A stretch of 64,000 nucleotides of DNA from Methylobacterium sp. B4 (GCF_003201865.1 NZ_QJJJ01000005.1:124001-188000), one strand, 5' to 3'; shown: positions 36,397 through 45,005, counted from the first letter of the stretch. The notes: generated by a model not told the origin, from the letters alone. Numbers and translations: made by a program.

Positions 36397-37995
36397 TCAG
36401 GCGGCGAGGCGCAGGCGGTCGGCCCGGTAGCTGAGCACCAGATCCTCCGGGATCATCCCGGCGGCGACCGCCACCGCGATCTCGCGCGGTCGCGCCGCGC
36501 GGCGCGGCTCGGGTCGAATCTCGATCTCCGCCGCGGCGGCGGGCGGCGGGGCGGCGCGGCTGGCGAGGAAGCTCGCCCTCAGGTCGTCCGCGAGGCTGGC
36601 GAGCACGGTTTCCGCGAAATCCGGCGCGAGCGTCGCTGCGGCCTCGGAGATGGTGACGGAAGCGCCGATGCGCTCCTCGGCCCGGGGCGCGGTCGGCCAA
36701 GACGCAGGCCAAGATGCATCGGAGACGTGCGGCGCCGGAGCGGCCGGCTCCGGCGGGAGCACGACGACCGCGGGGATTGGCGATGGAGCGGCCTCGACCA
36801 GCGCGGCCTCGGGCGCGGCGAGCAGGACCGCCTGGGGCGGCTCCTGCGGCGTCGTCTCGGCCTGAGCCTGCGCGTGGGCGTGGATGCGGGCCTCGTCCCG
36901 GGCGGCCTCCGCCTCGAAGCGGGCGAGCAGCGCCATCAGCCCGCGCGCCTCGGCAAACGGCATCGTCTCGCAGGCGGTGAGCGCGGCCTCGATCATCGAG
37001 CGAGCGAGCCGCGGCCCGTCGAGACCGCTGCGGCCGTTGTTGGCCTCGCGCCACACGCTCAAAGCCGCCTGGATCGCCGGCAGCAACAGGCCGGGCAGAC
37101 CCGCCCGGCGGTGGAGCGCGGCGAAGCCCGCTCCCTGGGCTTCGAGCATCAGGCCGGCGACGCGGGCACGGCTGAGGCCGCTGAGCTCGGCCAGGGCCAC
37201 CTCGGCGAAGGGCAGGCGCAGGGACAGGATCGCGCGCAGGATCAGCCCGGCGGTGAGTTGCTCCTGCACCCGCAGATGAGCCACGAGGCGGGCAAGACCG
37301 GCCTCCCCGGCCTCGTCGCTGAGGGCGAGCGCGGCGGCATCGCGCGCCTCGCGGGCCACCCGCGTGCCGCGCTCCGAGCTGATCCAGCCGGCATCCTGGC
37401 CGAAGCGCGAGAGCTGCTCGGCCACCAGAGCGACGACGGCGTGGCGCACCTCGATCGCGAGGTCGGGGCGCGCCAGCAGGGCTTGGCGCAGGGCCGCGTC
37501 GTCGCCGTGGCGCTCCACCATCCGCAGCAGCGCGGCGGTGCCGATGCTGGCGCGGGGGTTTTTGGCCAGTGCGATGAGCGAGGGCGCGCCGCCGACCTCC
37601 GCCAGCGCGGCGGCCACCGGCCGCGAGAGGTCGGCCCGGCCCGCCACCGCCGAGCGGGTCTCCTCGCAGCCCATGGCGACGCAATCGACGAGGTCGGCAT
37701 CCATCAGGACGGGCGAGCGCGCGAGCACGAGGCAGGCGATGTCCGGCTGGTCGGAGGCGAGCGCCACGATGAGCGGGCGCGGAGCCTGATCCGAGGCGGC
37801 GCAGGCCTGGGCCAGCGCCCGCCGTACCGCGGCCGCGGGATCGTCGAGCAGGGCGAGCAAGGCCGTCTTGGCCTCCCAGGCCGCGTCGGGCCCGAGCGTG
37901 CCCTGGAGGTAGGTGCGCGCCAGCGCGCCAGCGGCCTCGGCCCGCCGCTCGGTGGAGGCGCTCTGAGTCAGGGAGAGGAACTGGCGGAGGATCAT
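36397..37995 (-). CDS. DUF2336 domain protein
   Basis: A 532-residue, largely helical HEAT-like protein. The DUF2336 part covers about residues 5-330: LTQSASTERRAEAAGALART, then LASDQPDIACLVLARSPVL and similar A/L-rich helix pairs. An Ala/Pro-rich linker follows (about 365-430), then a C-terminal helical piece ending LVLSYRADRLRLAA. DUF2336 proteins occur only in alphaproteobacteria and some have been tied to surface attachment or stress signalling; the role here is not known. The start overlaps the stop of the transglycosylase gene by four bases. Confidence 0.85.
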   Translation of the reverse strand: MILRQFLSLTQSASTERRAEAAGALARTYLQGTLGPDAAWEAKTALLALLDDPAAAVRRALAQACAASDQAPRPLIVALASDQPDIACLVLARSPVLMDADLVDCVAMGCEETRSAVAGRADLSRPVAAALAEVGGAPSLIALAKNPRASIGTAALLRMVERHGDDAALRQALLARPDLAIEVRHAVVALVAEQLSRFGQDAGWISSERGTRVAREARDAAALALSDEAGEAGLARLVAHLRVQEQLTAGLILRAILSLRLPFAEVALAELSGLSRARVAGLMLEAQGAGFAALHRRAGLPGLLLPAIQAALSVWREANNGRSGLDGPRLARSMIEAALTACETMPFAEARGLMALLARFEAEAARDEARIHAHAQAQAETTPQEPPQAVLLAAPEAALVEAAPSPIPAVVVLPPEPAAPAPHVSDASWPASWPTAPRAEERIGASVTISEAAATLAPDFAETVLASLADDLRASFLASRAAPPPAAAAEIEIRPEPRRAARPREIAVAVAAGMIPEDLVLSYRADRLRLAA

Positions 37996-39122
37996 GAGCC
38001 GTTCCGAAGCCGGTAGGAGGAGGAATCGAAGAGCGAGCTTTTGGCCTGACCCGCCGTCGCATTCGGCCGGTCCAGGGTCGGGCCGGCCGCGAGGCTCGTC
38101 AGCGGCGCGGCGACCGTCCCACCCAGCCCGGCGGGCCGGCGCGGCGGCAGCGGCACCACGATCGCCGCCGCGGCGGGTGCGTCGGGAGTGATCGCGGCGG
38201 GGACCGGAACCGAGGTCGCGGCGGGGGCGGGGGCATCGGACTCGCCGGCCGCGTCGGAGCGCGGGAAGTAGGTCGGGGCGGATCGGGAGGCGGCGTTGGC
38301 GGCGGCGCGGTTCTGCCAGATCTTGGCCACGCCGTCGGAGATCGCCCCCTGGCGCCGGTCGGTCTGGAACAGCGAGCGGAGCCCGCCCTCCAGGGAGGCG
38401 TAGGCGGTCGGCAGTTCGGACGAGGACGCCGCGGTCGCGATGGGACTCGCGCCACCGCTGGACGCGGCAGGATCGGTGGCGCGGCTCAGGAGCGCGTAGA
38501 GTTCGGAGGTGCTGCGGGGCCGTCCGGCCCGGTCGTAGAAGAGGTTGCGGTTGGCGGCGGCGGCTTCCGGCAGGTCGAGGGCGGCGGCGCGGGACGGGTT
38601 GGCCTGCGCCGAGGCGATCAGCGCGCTCGCGCCCTTCGCGCCGAGCACGTGGGCGGCGTAGAGGTCGCCCGCCGTCGGGTCGCGGCCGAGCGCCGTGCTC
38701 AGGGCCTCGCCGTTGCGCTGCGTGAGGGCGCCCGCCATCGTCGCCGCGATCTTCGGGTCGCGGCGCAGGTCGAGGATGGCCTGCCGGGCCGCCGGATCGG
38801 CCACCGTGTAGCTGCCGTCGGCCCGCGCGGTGATGGCGTCGGCGTAGGACGAGAGACCGAGCTTGGGGCCGGTGCTCTTCATCACGCCGAGCCAGGTCTG
38901 CTCGATGAACTGGAACAGGCCGGTCGCGGTGGAGGTGCTCGCCTTGGCATCCGGGTTGAGGCTCGATTCCCGCTGCGCCGTGGCGAGGAGGTAATCGAAG
39001 CCGACGCCGCTGGTCTGCGCGCCCTCGCGGATCGCGTCGACCACCGGGCCGCCCGCCACCGCGGCGCGCGCGGGCGCGGCGGTCTCGCGGGGGCTGGCCG
39101 GAGCATTGGTGAACAGGAACAT
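37992..39122 (-). CDS. Lytic transglycosylase-like protein (SLT domain)
   Basis: A 376-residue protein. The SLT domain is at about 25-130: YLLATAQRESSLNP holds the catalytic Glu (RESS), followed by STATGLFQFIEQTWLGVM, the usual GLFQ substrate motif. It cleaves peptidoglycan between MurNAc and GlcNAc. A Ser/Ala/Pro-rich second half is probably disordered. No clear signal peptide is seen, as in transglycosylases delivered by flagellar or specialised machines. ATG 39122 is used; ATG 39146 is an alternative. It is translationally coupled to the DUF2336 gene. Confidence 0.83.
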   Translation of the reverse strand: MFLFTNAPASPRETAAPARAAVAGGPVVDAIREGAQTSGVGFDYLLATAQRESSLNPDAKASTSTATGLFQFIEQTWLGVMKSTGPKLGLSSYADAITARADGSYTVADPAARQAILDLRRDPKIAATMAGALTQRNGEALSTALGRDPTAGDLYAAHVLGAKGASALIASAQANPSRAAALDLPEAAAANRNLFYDRAGRPRSTSELYALLSRATDPAASSGGASPIATAASSSELPTAYASLEGGLRSLFQTDRRQGAISDGVAKIWQNRAAANAASRSAPTYFPRSDAAGESDAPAPAATSVPVPAAITPDAPAAAAIVVPLPPRRPAGLGGTVAAPLTSLAAGPTLDRPNATAGQAKSSLFDSSSYRLRNGS

Positions 39123-39196
39123 GACGCGTCCCGCCGGGACCGTCATTCGGCCCCGTGAGGCCCGACCTTCCTGCAGCTATGGTAAAGGAAGTTTGA

Positions 39197-39811
39197 ATGA
39201 GAGCCGCACCGCCCCGTCCCGAACCGGCCGCGCCGCGCCGCGCCGTCCTCGTGGCGGACACCGCGGCGGCGCAGGCTGCCCTCACCGGCGGCGCGCAGGC
39301 GCTGGTTCTCGGCGGACCGCTTCCGCCAGGTCTGGTCGCCGGCCTGCGGGCGGGCCGCACCGACCTCGCGATCTACGCCGCCCTCGGCGCCCCGGACGAT
39401 CCCGCCCTCGACGCGCTCGTCGCGCAGGCGCCCGACGGGGTACTGCTGCGCGATGCCCGCTCCGGCCGCGATGTCGCCGCCCTCGGGGGGCGGCTCGCCG
39501 TGTGCGAGGCGGAAGGGGATCGGCCCGACGGAAGCCTTTCGATCCTCGCCGCGATCCGCCATCCGCTCGGCTTGCTCGACGCGGCCGGCTTCGTCGGCGC
39601 CAGCCCGCGGCTTCGCGGCCTCGGCCTCGACGCGCCGGCGCTGGCCGCCCTCCTGGGCGAGGGCGAGGCGCTCGCGCAGGCCCGCGGGACGATCCGGATC
39701 GCCGCGGCGGCGGCGGGCGTGGCGGCCTTCGCCTGGCTCGCCGAGGAGTCCGCGAGCCGGCCGGACGATGCCGCGGCGCGGTGGGGCGGGTTCGACTTCC
39801 TGGTGGTGTGA
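39197..39811 (+). CDS. CitE/HpcH-like protein lacking catalytic residues
   Basis: A 204-residue protein with a layout like HpcH/HpaI-CitE lyases: GAQALVLGGPLPP where family members have the acidic VLDLEDAV motif; then PDGVLLRDARSGRDVAALGG where they have the DGLLLPKVRS.EDV motif; then ILAAIRHPLGLLDAAGF where they have the IETA.G motif, and SPRLRGLGLDAPALAALLG where they have the AEDL motif. The order is right but the acidic and Arg residues needed for metal and CoA-substrate binding are replaced. It is also shorter than active enzymes. Inference: a pseudoenzyme or decaying copy. It diverges from the transglycosylase gene. Confidence 0.6.
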   Translation: MRAAPPRPEPAAPRRAVLVADTAAAQAALTGGAQALVLGGPLPPGLVAGLRAGRTDLAIYAALGAPDDPALDALVAQAPDGVLLRDARSGRDVAALGGRLAVCEAEGDRPDGSLSILAAIRHPLGLLDAAGFVGASPRLRGLGLDAPALAALLGEGEALAQARGTIRIAAAAAGVAAFAWLAEESASRPDDAAARWGGFDFLVV

Positions 39812-39820
39812 GGCGCGGCC

Positions 39821-40615
39821 TCAGGCGGTGCCCGCCGTCTGCGGGTCGAGCGTCAGCCGGTCACCGACCGCGACGGCGCCGTCGCAGAGCACTTCGAGAT
39901 AGAGCCCCAGATCGACATGGCCGAAATGCCGCTTCAGGGCCTTGGGCAGGTTGGTGTCGCGCTCGGCCGTCTCGGGGTTCACGTCGACGGCGGCGCAGCG
40001 CGGCGTCCGGGCGAGGCCGCGCAGCCGCAGATCCCCGATGCTCACCGCGCGATCGACCCAGTCCAGTTCCTCCCAGGCCTCCAGCCCGTCGACGACGATG
40101 TTGGCGCGGAAGCGCAAGGGGTGGATCGCCTGCCCCGTCCGCGCTTCGAGGGCGCGCACCGAGGCGAGGTTGACGAGCGAGACCGCCCGCATGAAGGCCG
40201 GCGAGATCACGCTGCCATCGGTGAACTTGTGCCCCTCGGCCCGCACGAGGCGCGGCCGGCCCTTGGCCGCCGGGCCGACATACGCCTCGAAGAAGCGCTC
40301 GACAGCCTCCCGTCCCGCCGCGCTCGACAGGTCCGCCTCGACCAGCGTTTGGCCGCCGCGTCCGATCGCGAGGCGTCCCGTCTCGGGATCGAACCGCGTC
40401 GTGAGGGCCGCCAGAACCGCGTTGCTGCGCAGCATCAGGAAGAAGCCCTTGTCGAGGGGCTTGGGCTGCTCCGGATCGAAGGCCGTGCTCCCGAGCGCCA
40501 GGGCGTATTCGCGATCGAAGGCCAGACCGCTCCCGCGCCGCAGGCTCAGCGCCGGAAGCGATTCGGCCGAGAGCCCTTTGACGGGATAGCGGTAGAGTGC
40601 GGTGATCGCGGCCAT
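39821..40615 (-). CDS. MOSC domain protein (A of a divergent pair)
   Basis: A 264-residue protein with an N-terminal beta-barrel MOSC_N domain opening ALYRYPVKGLSAESLP and a C-terminal MOSC domain (HPLRFRANIVVDGLEAWEEL, then RTPRCAAVDVNPETAE with the conserved Cys near 216). MOSC proteins relate to molybdenum-cofactor sulfurase C-termini and mARC amidoxime reductases; the Cys is expected to bind the Mo-cofactor or sulphur. It converges on the CitE-like gene and diverges from its paralogue at 40748. Confidence 0.85.
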   Translation of the reverse strand: MAAITALYRYPVKGLSAESLPALSLRRGSGLAFDREYALALGSTAFDPEQPKPLDKGFFLMLRSNAVLAALTTRFDPETGRLAIGRGGQTLVEADLSSAAGREAVERFFEAYVGPAAKGRPRLVRAEGHKFTDGSVISPAFMRAVSLVNLASVRALEARTGQAIHPLRFRANIVVDGLEAWEELDWVDRAVSIGDLRLRGLARTPRCAAVDVNPETAERDTNLPKALKRHFGHVDLGLYLEVLCDGAVAVGDRLTLDPQTAGTA

Positions 40616-40747
40616 GCGTCGTCATCCTCCTGCCCGCGGCAGGCTGGCCGAGCCCCGGCACGGAGACCATGCGCAATTCTTCGTAGGGCCCGCGCGTGGC
40701 GGGAGTGCTCCGTTGCCAAGCAGGGGCACTCGCCGTAGCGAGGCGGG

Positions 40748-41527
40748 ATGAGCCAGAGCCCTGCCCTCCGCATCGCCGCCCTCTACCGCTACCCCGTCAA
40801 GGGGCTCTCGCCCGAAGCGGTGGAGACGGCGGAGCTGGAGACCAGCGGCTACTTCCCGGGCGACCGGCTCTACGCCATCGAGAACGGACCCTCGGGCTTC
40901 AACGAGAGCGCCCCGCGCCACCTGCCCAAGGTCGCCTACCTGATGCTGATGCGCGACGAGGCGCTGGCGCGGCTGCGCACCCGCTTCGACGACGCCACGC
41001 ATCGCCTCACGGTCGAGGAGAACGGGACCACGGCGCTGGACGCCGACCTGAGCACGACCGAGGGGCGTGCGGCGCTGGCGGACTTCATGCAGGGATTCGT
41101 GCCGGGCACGCTGCGCGGTCCGCCGCGGGTGCTTGCCGCACCGCCCGGCTACCGCTTCACCGATTCGCGCACGGGCTACGTCTCGCTCATCAACCGGGCG
41201 AGCGTGGCGGCGACCGAGGATCTCGTCGGCGCCCCCGTCGATCCCCTGCGCTTTCGCGGCAATCTCTATCTGGACGGGCTGGAGCCGTTCGCCGAACTCG
41301 ACATGGTCGGCCGGGTGCTGGAGGCGGAGGACGGGCTGCGGCTGAAGATCACCAGCCGCACGGTGCGGTGCGCGGCCACCAACGTCGATCCGCAGACGGG
41401 TCTGCGCGACCTCGCGATCCCGAAGGCCCTGATGAACGGTCTCGGCCACGCCGATTGCGGCGTCTACGCCGAGGTTCTGGCCGGGGGCCGCCTGCGGGCG
41501 GGCGAGAGCCTGCGCGCGGTCGGCTGA
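40748..41527 (+). CDS. MOSC domain protein (B of a divergent pair)
   Basis: A 259-residue paralogue of the protein on the opposite strand at 39821-40615. Shared marks are ALYRYPVKGLSPEAVE at the N-terminus, VSLINRASV, DPLRFRGNLYLDGLEPF and the Cys-containing RTVRCAATNVDPQTG near 215. Identity appears moderate, so the duplication is old or one copy was gained. It is one of the MOSC/mARC-like proteins of unknown substrate. It is separated from the other copy by 132 bases, which must hold both promoters. Confidence 0.85.
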   Translation: MSQSPALRIAALYRYPVKGLSPEAVETAELETSGYFPGDRLYAIENGPSGFNESAPRHLPKVAYLMLMRDEALARLRTRFDDATHRLTVEENGTTALDADLSTTEGRAALADFMQGFVPGTLRGPPRVLAAPPGYRFTDSRTGYVSLINRASVAATEDLVGAPVDPLRFRGNLYLDGLEPFAELDMVGRVLEAEDGLRLKITSRTVRCAATNVDPQTGLRDLAIPKALMNGLGHADCGVYAEVLAGGRLRAGESLRAVG

Positions 41528-41534
41528 CCGGTCC

Positions 41535-41759
41535 TCAGCGGGCCCGGTTTTGGGTGCGGGCCGTAAGCCAGAGCGGCTCGGGCTCGGCGCAGGGCAGGAG
41601 TGCGGCGACCGCATCGAGATCGACCGCGTAGCTCTCGGTGAGCCGACGCCAGACTTCGGCCGAGGAGCCGGCGCCCTGGCCGAAGCGCTCGACCACCCGG
41701 GCGATCAGGCCGGGATTCGTCAGGGACGGGCGCGGCGTCAGTGCATCGTCGTTCAGCAT
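41535..41759 (-). CDS. Small hypothetical protein
   Basis: A 74-residue soluble protein, MLNDDALTPRPSLTN at the start and a helical body with FGQGAGSSAEVWRRL, then YAVDLDAVAALLP and a short tail. No family is recognised. ATG 41759. The frame is open upstream, but that part has the look of non-coding GC-rich DNA. A perfect TTAA-N7-TTAA box sits 45 bases upstream of the start, which suggests cell-cycle control. It converges on the MOSC B gene with a 7-base gap. Confidence 0.6.
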   Translation of the reverse strand: MLNDDALTPRPSLTNPGLIARVVERFGQGAGSSAEVWRRLTESYAVDLDAVAALLPCAEPEPLWLTARTQNRAR

Positions 41760-42131
41760 TCTCGCCCCCCCTGGCTCAACCAGGAGATGATTGAGAAACG
41801 CGGTTAACGGCCAGTTAAGCGGCCGGGAAACTCTGCATCGGCGCAGGGTCCGCTCTCCGAAACGTGTCGTTCCGGTCGCGTTGGGAGGAGTTGTGCCGCA
41901 TCGGCATCCGAGCGGCCGGTCTTCAGGCCCCGCTCCGGCCCGGCGGCGAAAGCCTCGCGGCCCGGCGCGGACGGTCCGGCGGCCCTCACGACAATCCCTG
42001 AGGCGGCTCACTGTCGTGGCGGTGCGGGAGGCGGGTCCGATAACCTCCATTCGACCGCTTCGCGTCGCGGAAAGCCTGCGCTAGAAGCCCTGCCGAATCC
42101 GTCGCCAACCCAGCGAGACAGGACGACCGCG
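41760..42131. other. Intergenic region between the 74-residue gene and argB
   Basis: About 370 bases with no convincing gene in either strand. It contains the CtrA-type box at 41804-41818 near the left gene and, for argB, only a short AGCGAGACAGGACGACCGCG leader. Frames here are open only because of high GC. Confidence 0.6.
41804..41818 (-). promoter_or_regulatory. Perfect CtrA-type box TTAA-N7-TTAA
   Basis: TTAA (41804-41807), seven bases, TTAA (41815-41818): an exact match to the full CtrA recognition site of alphaproteobacteria. It lies 45 bases upstream of the start of the 74-residue gene. TTAA is rare in such GC-rich DNA, so the match is unlikely to be chance alone. Activity is inferred. 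Confidence 0.55.
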
Positions 42132-43028
42132 ATGACCGATCCGCTGCCGAACGTGCATGTGCGCGCCGAGATCCTGACCCAGGCGCTGCCGCACATGCAG
42201 CGCTACGATCAGGAGATCGTCGTCATCAAGTATGGCGGCCACGCCATGGGCGACCCGGCGGCGGCGGAGGATTTCGCCGAGGACATCGTGCTGCTGGAGC
42301 AGTCCGGCCTGAAGCCGATCGTCGTGCACGGCGGCGGGCCGCAGATCGGCCGGATGCTGGCGCGGCTCGGCATCGAATCGGAGTTCCGCGGCGGCCTGCG
42401 CGTCACCGACGAGGCCACCGTCGAGGTGGTCGAGATGGTTCTGGCCGGCTCGATCAACAAGCAGATCGTCGGCTGGATCGCTGCCGAGGGCGGCCGGGCG
42501 ATCGGCCTGTGCGGCAAGGACGGAAACATGGTCCGCGCCAAGCGGGCGATGCGCACGGTCAAGGACCCCGACAGCAACATCGAGCAGGCGATCGACCTCG
42601 GGCTCGTCGGCGAGCCCGAGCATGTCGAGCGCGGCGTGCTCGACGCGGTGCTGAAGGCCGAGCTGATCCCGGTGCTCGCCCCCGTGGCCTACGGCGAGGA
42701 CGGCAAGACCTACAACGTCAACGCCGACACCTTCGCGGGCGCCATCGCCGGCGCGCTGCGGGCCAAGCGCCTCCTGCTGCTCACCGACGTGCCCGGCGTG
42801 CTCGACAAGGACAAGAACCTGATCCAGGAGCTCTCGGTCGAGGATTGCCGGCGGCTGATCGCCGACGGCACCATCACGGGCGGGATGATCCCCAAGGTCG
42901 AGACCTGCATCTACGCCATCGAGCAGGGTGTGGAGGCCGTGGTCATCCTCAACGGCAAGGTCGCGCACGCCGCCCTTCTGGAGCTGTTCACCGATTTCGG
43001 CGCGGGCACCCTGATCCGGCGCACCTGA
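42132..43028 (+). CDS. argB: Acetylglutamate kinase
   Basis: Phosphorylates N-acetyl-L-glutamate with ATP, the second step of arginine synthesis. The 298-residue amino-acid-kinase-fold protein has [10 protein letters not shown] (about 34-43), the nucleotide-binding VVHGGGPQI and [26 protein letters not shown] and the late GMIPKVETC are also conserved. The latter region belongs to the arginine-inhibited long-form enzymes, which suggests feedback control. It is preceded by AGGACGACCGCG and is not in an operon with other arg genes. Confidence 0.96.
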   Translation: MTDPLPNVHVRAEILTQALPHMQRYDQEIVVIKYGGHAMGDPAAAEDFAEDIVLLEQSGLKPIVVHGGGPQIGRMLARLGIESEFRGGLRVTDEATVEVVEMVLAGSINKQIVGWIAAEGGRAIGLCGKDGNMVRAKRAMRTVKDPDSNIEQAIDLGLVGEPEHVERGVLDAVLKAELIPVLAPVAYGEDGKTYNVNADTFAGAIAGALRAKRLLLLTDVPGVLDKDKNLIQELSVEDCRRLIADGTITGGMIPKVETCIYAIEQGVEAVVILNGKVAHAALLELFTDFGAGTLIRRT

Positions 43029-43116
43029 GGCGGCGCTTCCCTGCGCGCTGCGCCTCCCTACATAGGGGAGACGGGGCAGTCCCGTCCCGTTTCCCCCTCA
43101 CAAGCGTCACCCTTCC

Positions 43117-43863
43117 TTGCTTCTTCCCGGCGAGAGCCATTTCACCACCCCCGACGCCCGCGGCTTTTCCCGCGTCGATACCTGGGTGTTCGATCTCGAC
43201 AACACGCTCTACCCGAGCGACGCGCGGGTCTGGCCGCAGGTGGACGAGCGCATCACGCTCTACGTCATGCGCCTCTACGGGCTCGACGCGATCTCGGCCC
43301 GGGCCCTGCAGAAGCATTTCTACCACCATTACGGCACCACCCTGAAGGCGCTGATGGTGGAGGAAGGGGTCGATCCGCACGACTTCCTCGACTTCGCCCA
43401 CGACATCGACCACTCGACGATCAAGCTCGACGAATCCCTGGGCGACGCGATCGAGCGGCTGCCGGGGCGCAAGCTGATCCTCACCAACGGCTCGCGCCGC
43501 CACGCCGAGCGCGTCGCGGAGAAGCTCGGCATCCTCAACCATTTCGAGGACGTGTTCGACATCGCGGCGGCCGACTTCATTCCGAAGCCCGACCGCGGCA
43601 CCTACGAGCGCTTCCTCCTTCGCCACGGCGTCGATCCCAGGCGCTCGGCCCTGTTCGAGGACATCGCCCGCAACCTCGTGGTGCCGCACGATCTCGGCAT
43701 GGCCACCGTGCTCGTGGTGCCGCCGACGCCCGACCCGTTCCGCGAGCTGTTCGAGCAGGAGGCGGTGCAGGAACCGCATATCGACCACATCACCAGTGAT
43801 CTGGCCGCCTTCCTGGCGCGCTGCGTGCTGCCGGTCGTCCCGCAGGAACCCGCCGCGCCGTGA
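43117..43863 (+). CDS. Pyrimidine 5'-nucleotidase, HAD family
   Basis: A 248-residue HAD hydrolase of the Sdt1/Phm8 type. Motif I is VFDLDNTLYPSDARVW (about 23-38), with the DNTLYP form typical of this group. The alpha cap follows (YHHYGTTLKALM), then motif II ILTNGSRRHAERV, the Lys in FIPKPDRGTY, and motif IV FEDIARNL. Family members dephosphorylate pyrimidine monophosphates. A TTG start at 43117 has no clear ribosome site, so the start is uncertain. It overlaps the zincin gene by four bases. Confidence 0.85.
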   Translation: MLLPGESHFTTPDARGFSRVDTWVFDLDNTLYPSDARVWPQVDERITLYVMRLYGLDAISARALQKHFYHHYGTTLKALMVEEGVDPHDFLDFAHDIDHSTIKLDESLGDAIERLPGRKLILTNGSRRHAERVAEKLGILNHFEDVFDIAAADFIPKPDRGTYERFLLRHGVDPRRSALFEDIARNLVVPHDLGMATVLVVPPTPDPFRELFEQEAVQEPHIDHITSDLAAFLARCVLPVVPQEPAAP

Positions 43864-43907
43864 GCCAGGACGCCGTGAGCCAGGGCGCCACGAGCGAGGA
43901 CGCCGCG
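43860..43907 (+). repeat. 15-base tandem repeat at the start of the zincin gene
   Basis: Three imperfect copies of GTGAGCCAGGACGCC plus a partial fourth, encoding a five-residue repeat. Two of the copies begin with GTG, giving two possible start codons in the same frame. Confidence 0.75.
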
Positions 43908-44330
43908 AGCGGCTGGGCTGGGACCAAGGCGCCGAGCCTCGCCGAGATCGAGGCTTTGGCCGACGCCGCCTTCGCCGCCCTGCCGGAGGAATTCCGCCGC
44001 CTCTGCGCGGGCGTGCGCATCCACGTGGACGACTTTCCCGATGAGGAGACCCTGACCGAGATGGGCTGCGAGTCGGAGTTCGACCTGCTCGGCCTGTTCC
44101 GCGGCGTCGGGCTGGCCCAGGGCGGCGAGTGGGCGACGGGACAGATGCCCAACGCGGTCTGGCTCTACCGTCGGCCGCTGCTCGACTACTGGGCCGAGCA
44201 CGACGAGACGCTGGGCCACCTCGTCACCCACGTCCTCGTCCACGAGATCGGCCACCATTTCGGCCTCTCCGACGACGACATGACCGCCCTCGAAGCGGCG
44301 GCCGACGCGATCGAGGCGCCCGGGCGCTGA
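43860..44330 (+). CDS. Zincin-like metallopeptidase (PF06262 type)
   Basis: A 156-residue protein. The zinc motif HEIGHHFGLSDDD (about 129-141) matches HExxHxxG..D of the minimal zincin family; the preceding LVTHVLV strand and the DFPDE and GLFRG segments fit it. Its substrate is unknown. The GTG start overlaps the HAD stop. The first 16 residues (MSQDA VSQGA TSEDA A) come from a 15-base unit repeated three times, so the N-terminus is a recent low-complexity extension and a later start is possible. Confidence 0.85.
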   Translation: MSQDAVSQGATSEDAASGWAGTKAPSLAEIEALADAAFAALPEEFRRLCAGVRIHVDDFPDEETLTEMGCESEFDLLGLFRGVGLAQGGEWATGQMPNAVWLYRRPLLDYWAEHDETLGHLVTHVLVHEIGHHFGLSDDDMTALEAAADAIEAPGR

Positions 44331-44403
44331 GCCTGGCTTCGCTCGTCTCCCTTCGTCGGTTGGCGCCGGCGGGGAAAGGGTGTGGCGCGCGATCTGCGCC
44401 GCT

Positions 44404-44565
44404 TCAGAGAAAGCCGAGCCAGCCGACGAAGGCAAAGATCGTCAGCAGGCCGAGACCAAGCAGAAGACCGGTTCGTACACCCCGCGCGATTTCGATGAAG
44501 GATGAGGGCGCCGCGTCCGGCGTCGTCCGCTCCCGCCGCCACTGATCGATCAAGTTCTCGCGCAT
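44404..44565 (-). CDS. 53-residue single-pass membrane protein
   Basis: A short gene reading MRENLIDQWRRERTTPD, then SSFIEIARGVRTG and a hydrophobic helix LLLGLGLLTIFAFVGWLGFL (residues 34-53) that runs to the C-terminus. The layout, a charged amphipathic N-terminus and a terminal membrane helix, is that of small inner-membrane proteins that sit on larger partners. ATG at 44565. There is no known family. It converges on the zincin gene. The frame is complete and codon use is normal for the genome. Confidence 0.6.
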   Translation of the reverse strand: MRENLIDQWRRERTTPDAAPSSFIEIARGVRTGLLLGLGLLTIFAFVGWLGFL

Positions 44566-44589
44566 GTCTGTTGCCCGCCCGCGCCAGGA

Positions 44590-44832
44590 CTACAGATGTC
44601 GATAAGAGCCCGACTCATCCGCGTAGGATAGTGCCGACTGGACACAGTGGCCGATGAAGTGCCCCTCCATGGACCAGACCTGATTGGCCTCTTGGCTGCC
44701 TAGATCGCAGCGTGGCTCGTAAGGTTTGAAGACAATGCGCCAAGCCGAGACGGTGGTGGTTGATTTTGGATCGACTTCGGACGTCGTCCTTCCATCAACC
44801 ATCTTAGAGCGGATCATTTCAGGCGCGCTCAC
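44590..44832 (-). CDS. Hypothetical protein, possibly a remnant
   Basis: Eighty residues from a GTG. The sequence (STTTVSAWRIVFKPYEPRCD, then VWSMEGHFIGHCVQ and a short tail) has protein-like composition with two Cys, unlike the Arg/Pro/Ala-rich shadows elsewhere, and the region is less GC-rich than its neighbours. The frame is open upstream to 44901 but has no start with a signal peptide, so this may be the 3' part of a longer secreted protein whose beginning is lost. No family is recognised. Confidence 0.45.
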   Translation of the reverse strand: MSAPEMIRSKMVDGRTTSEVDPKSTTTVSAWRIVFKPYEPRCDLGSQEANQVWSMEGHFIGHCVQSALSYADESGSYRHL

Positions 44833-45005
44833 TCTGGCGTCCGGAGCGGCGCTGGGCTGGACGGCCGATCTGACGTGGCGGATCTGTTGCTTCGTCGGCG
44901 GCTAGGACATCGGCCCGAGAACAGTCGCGACCCATCCACCTCCGTTGCGGACGGGGATTGCCGGCGCTCCGCGATGCTCGCTAACCCTGCCCCGACGAGC
45001 CGGCG

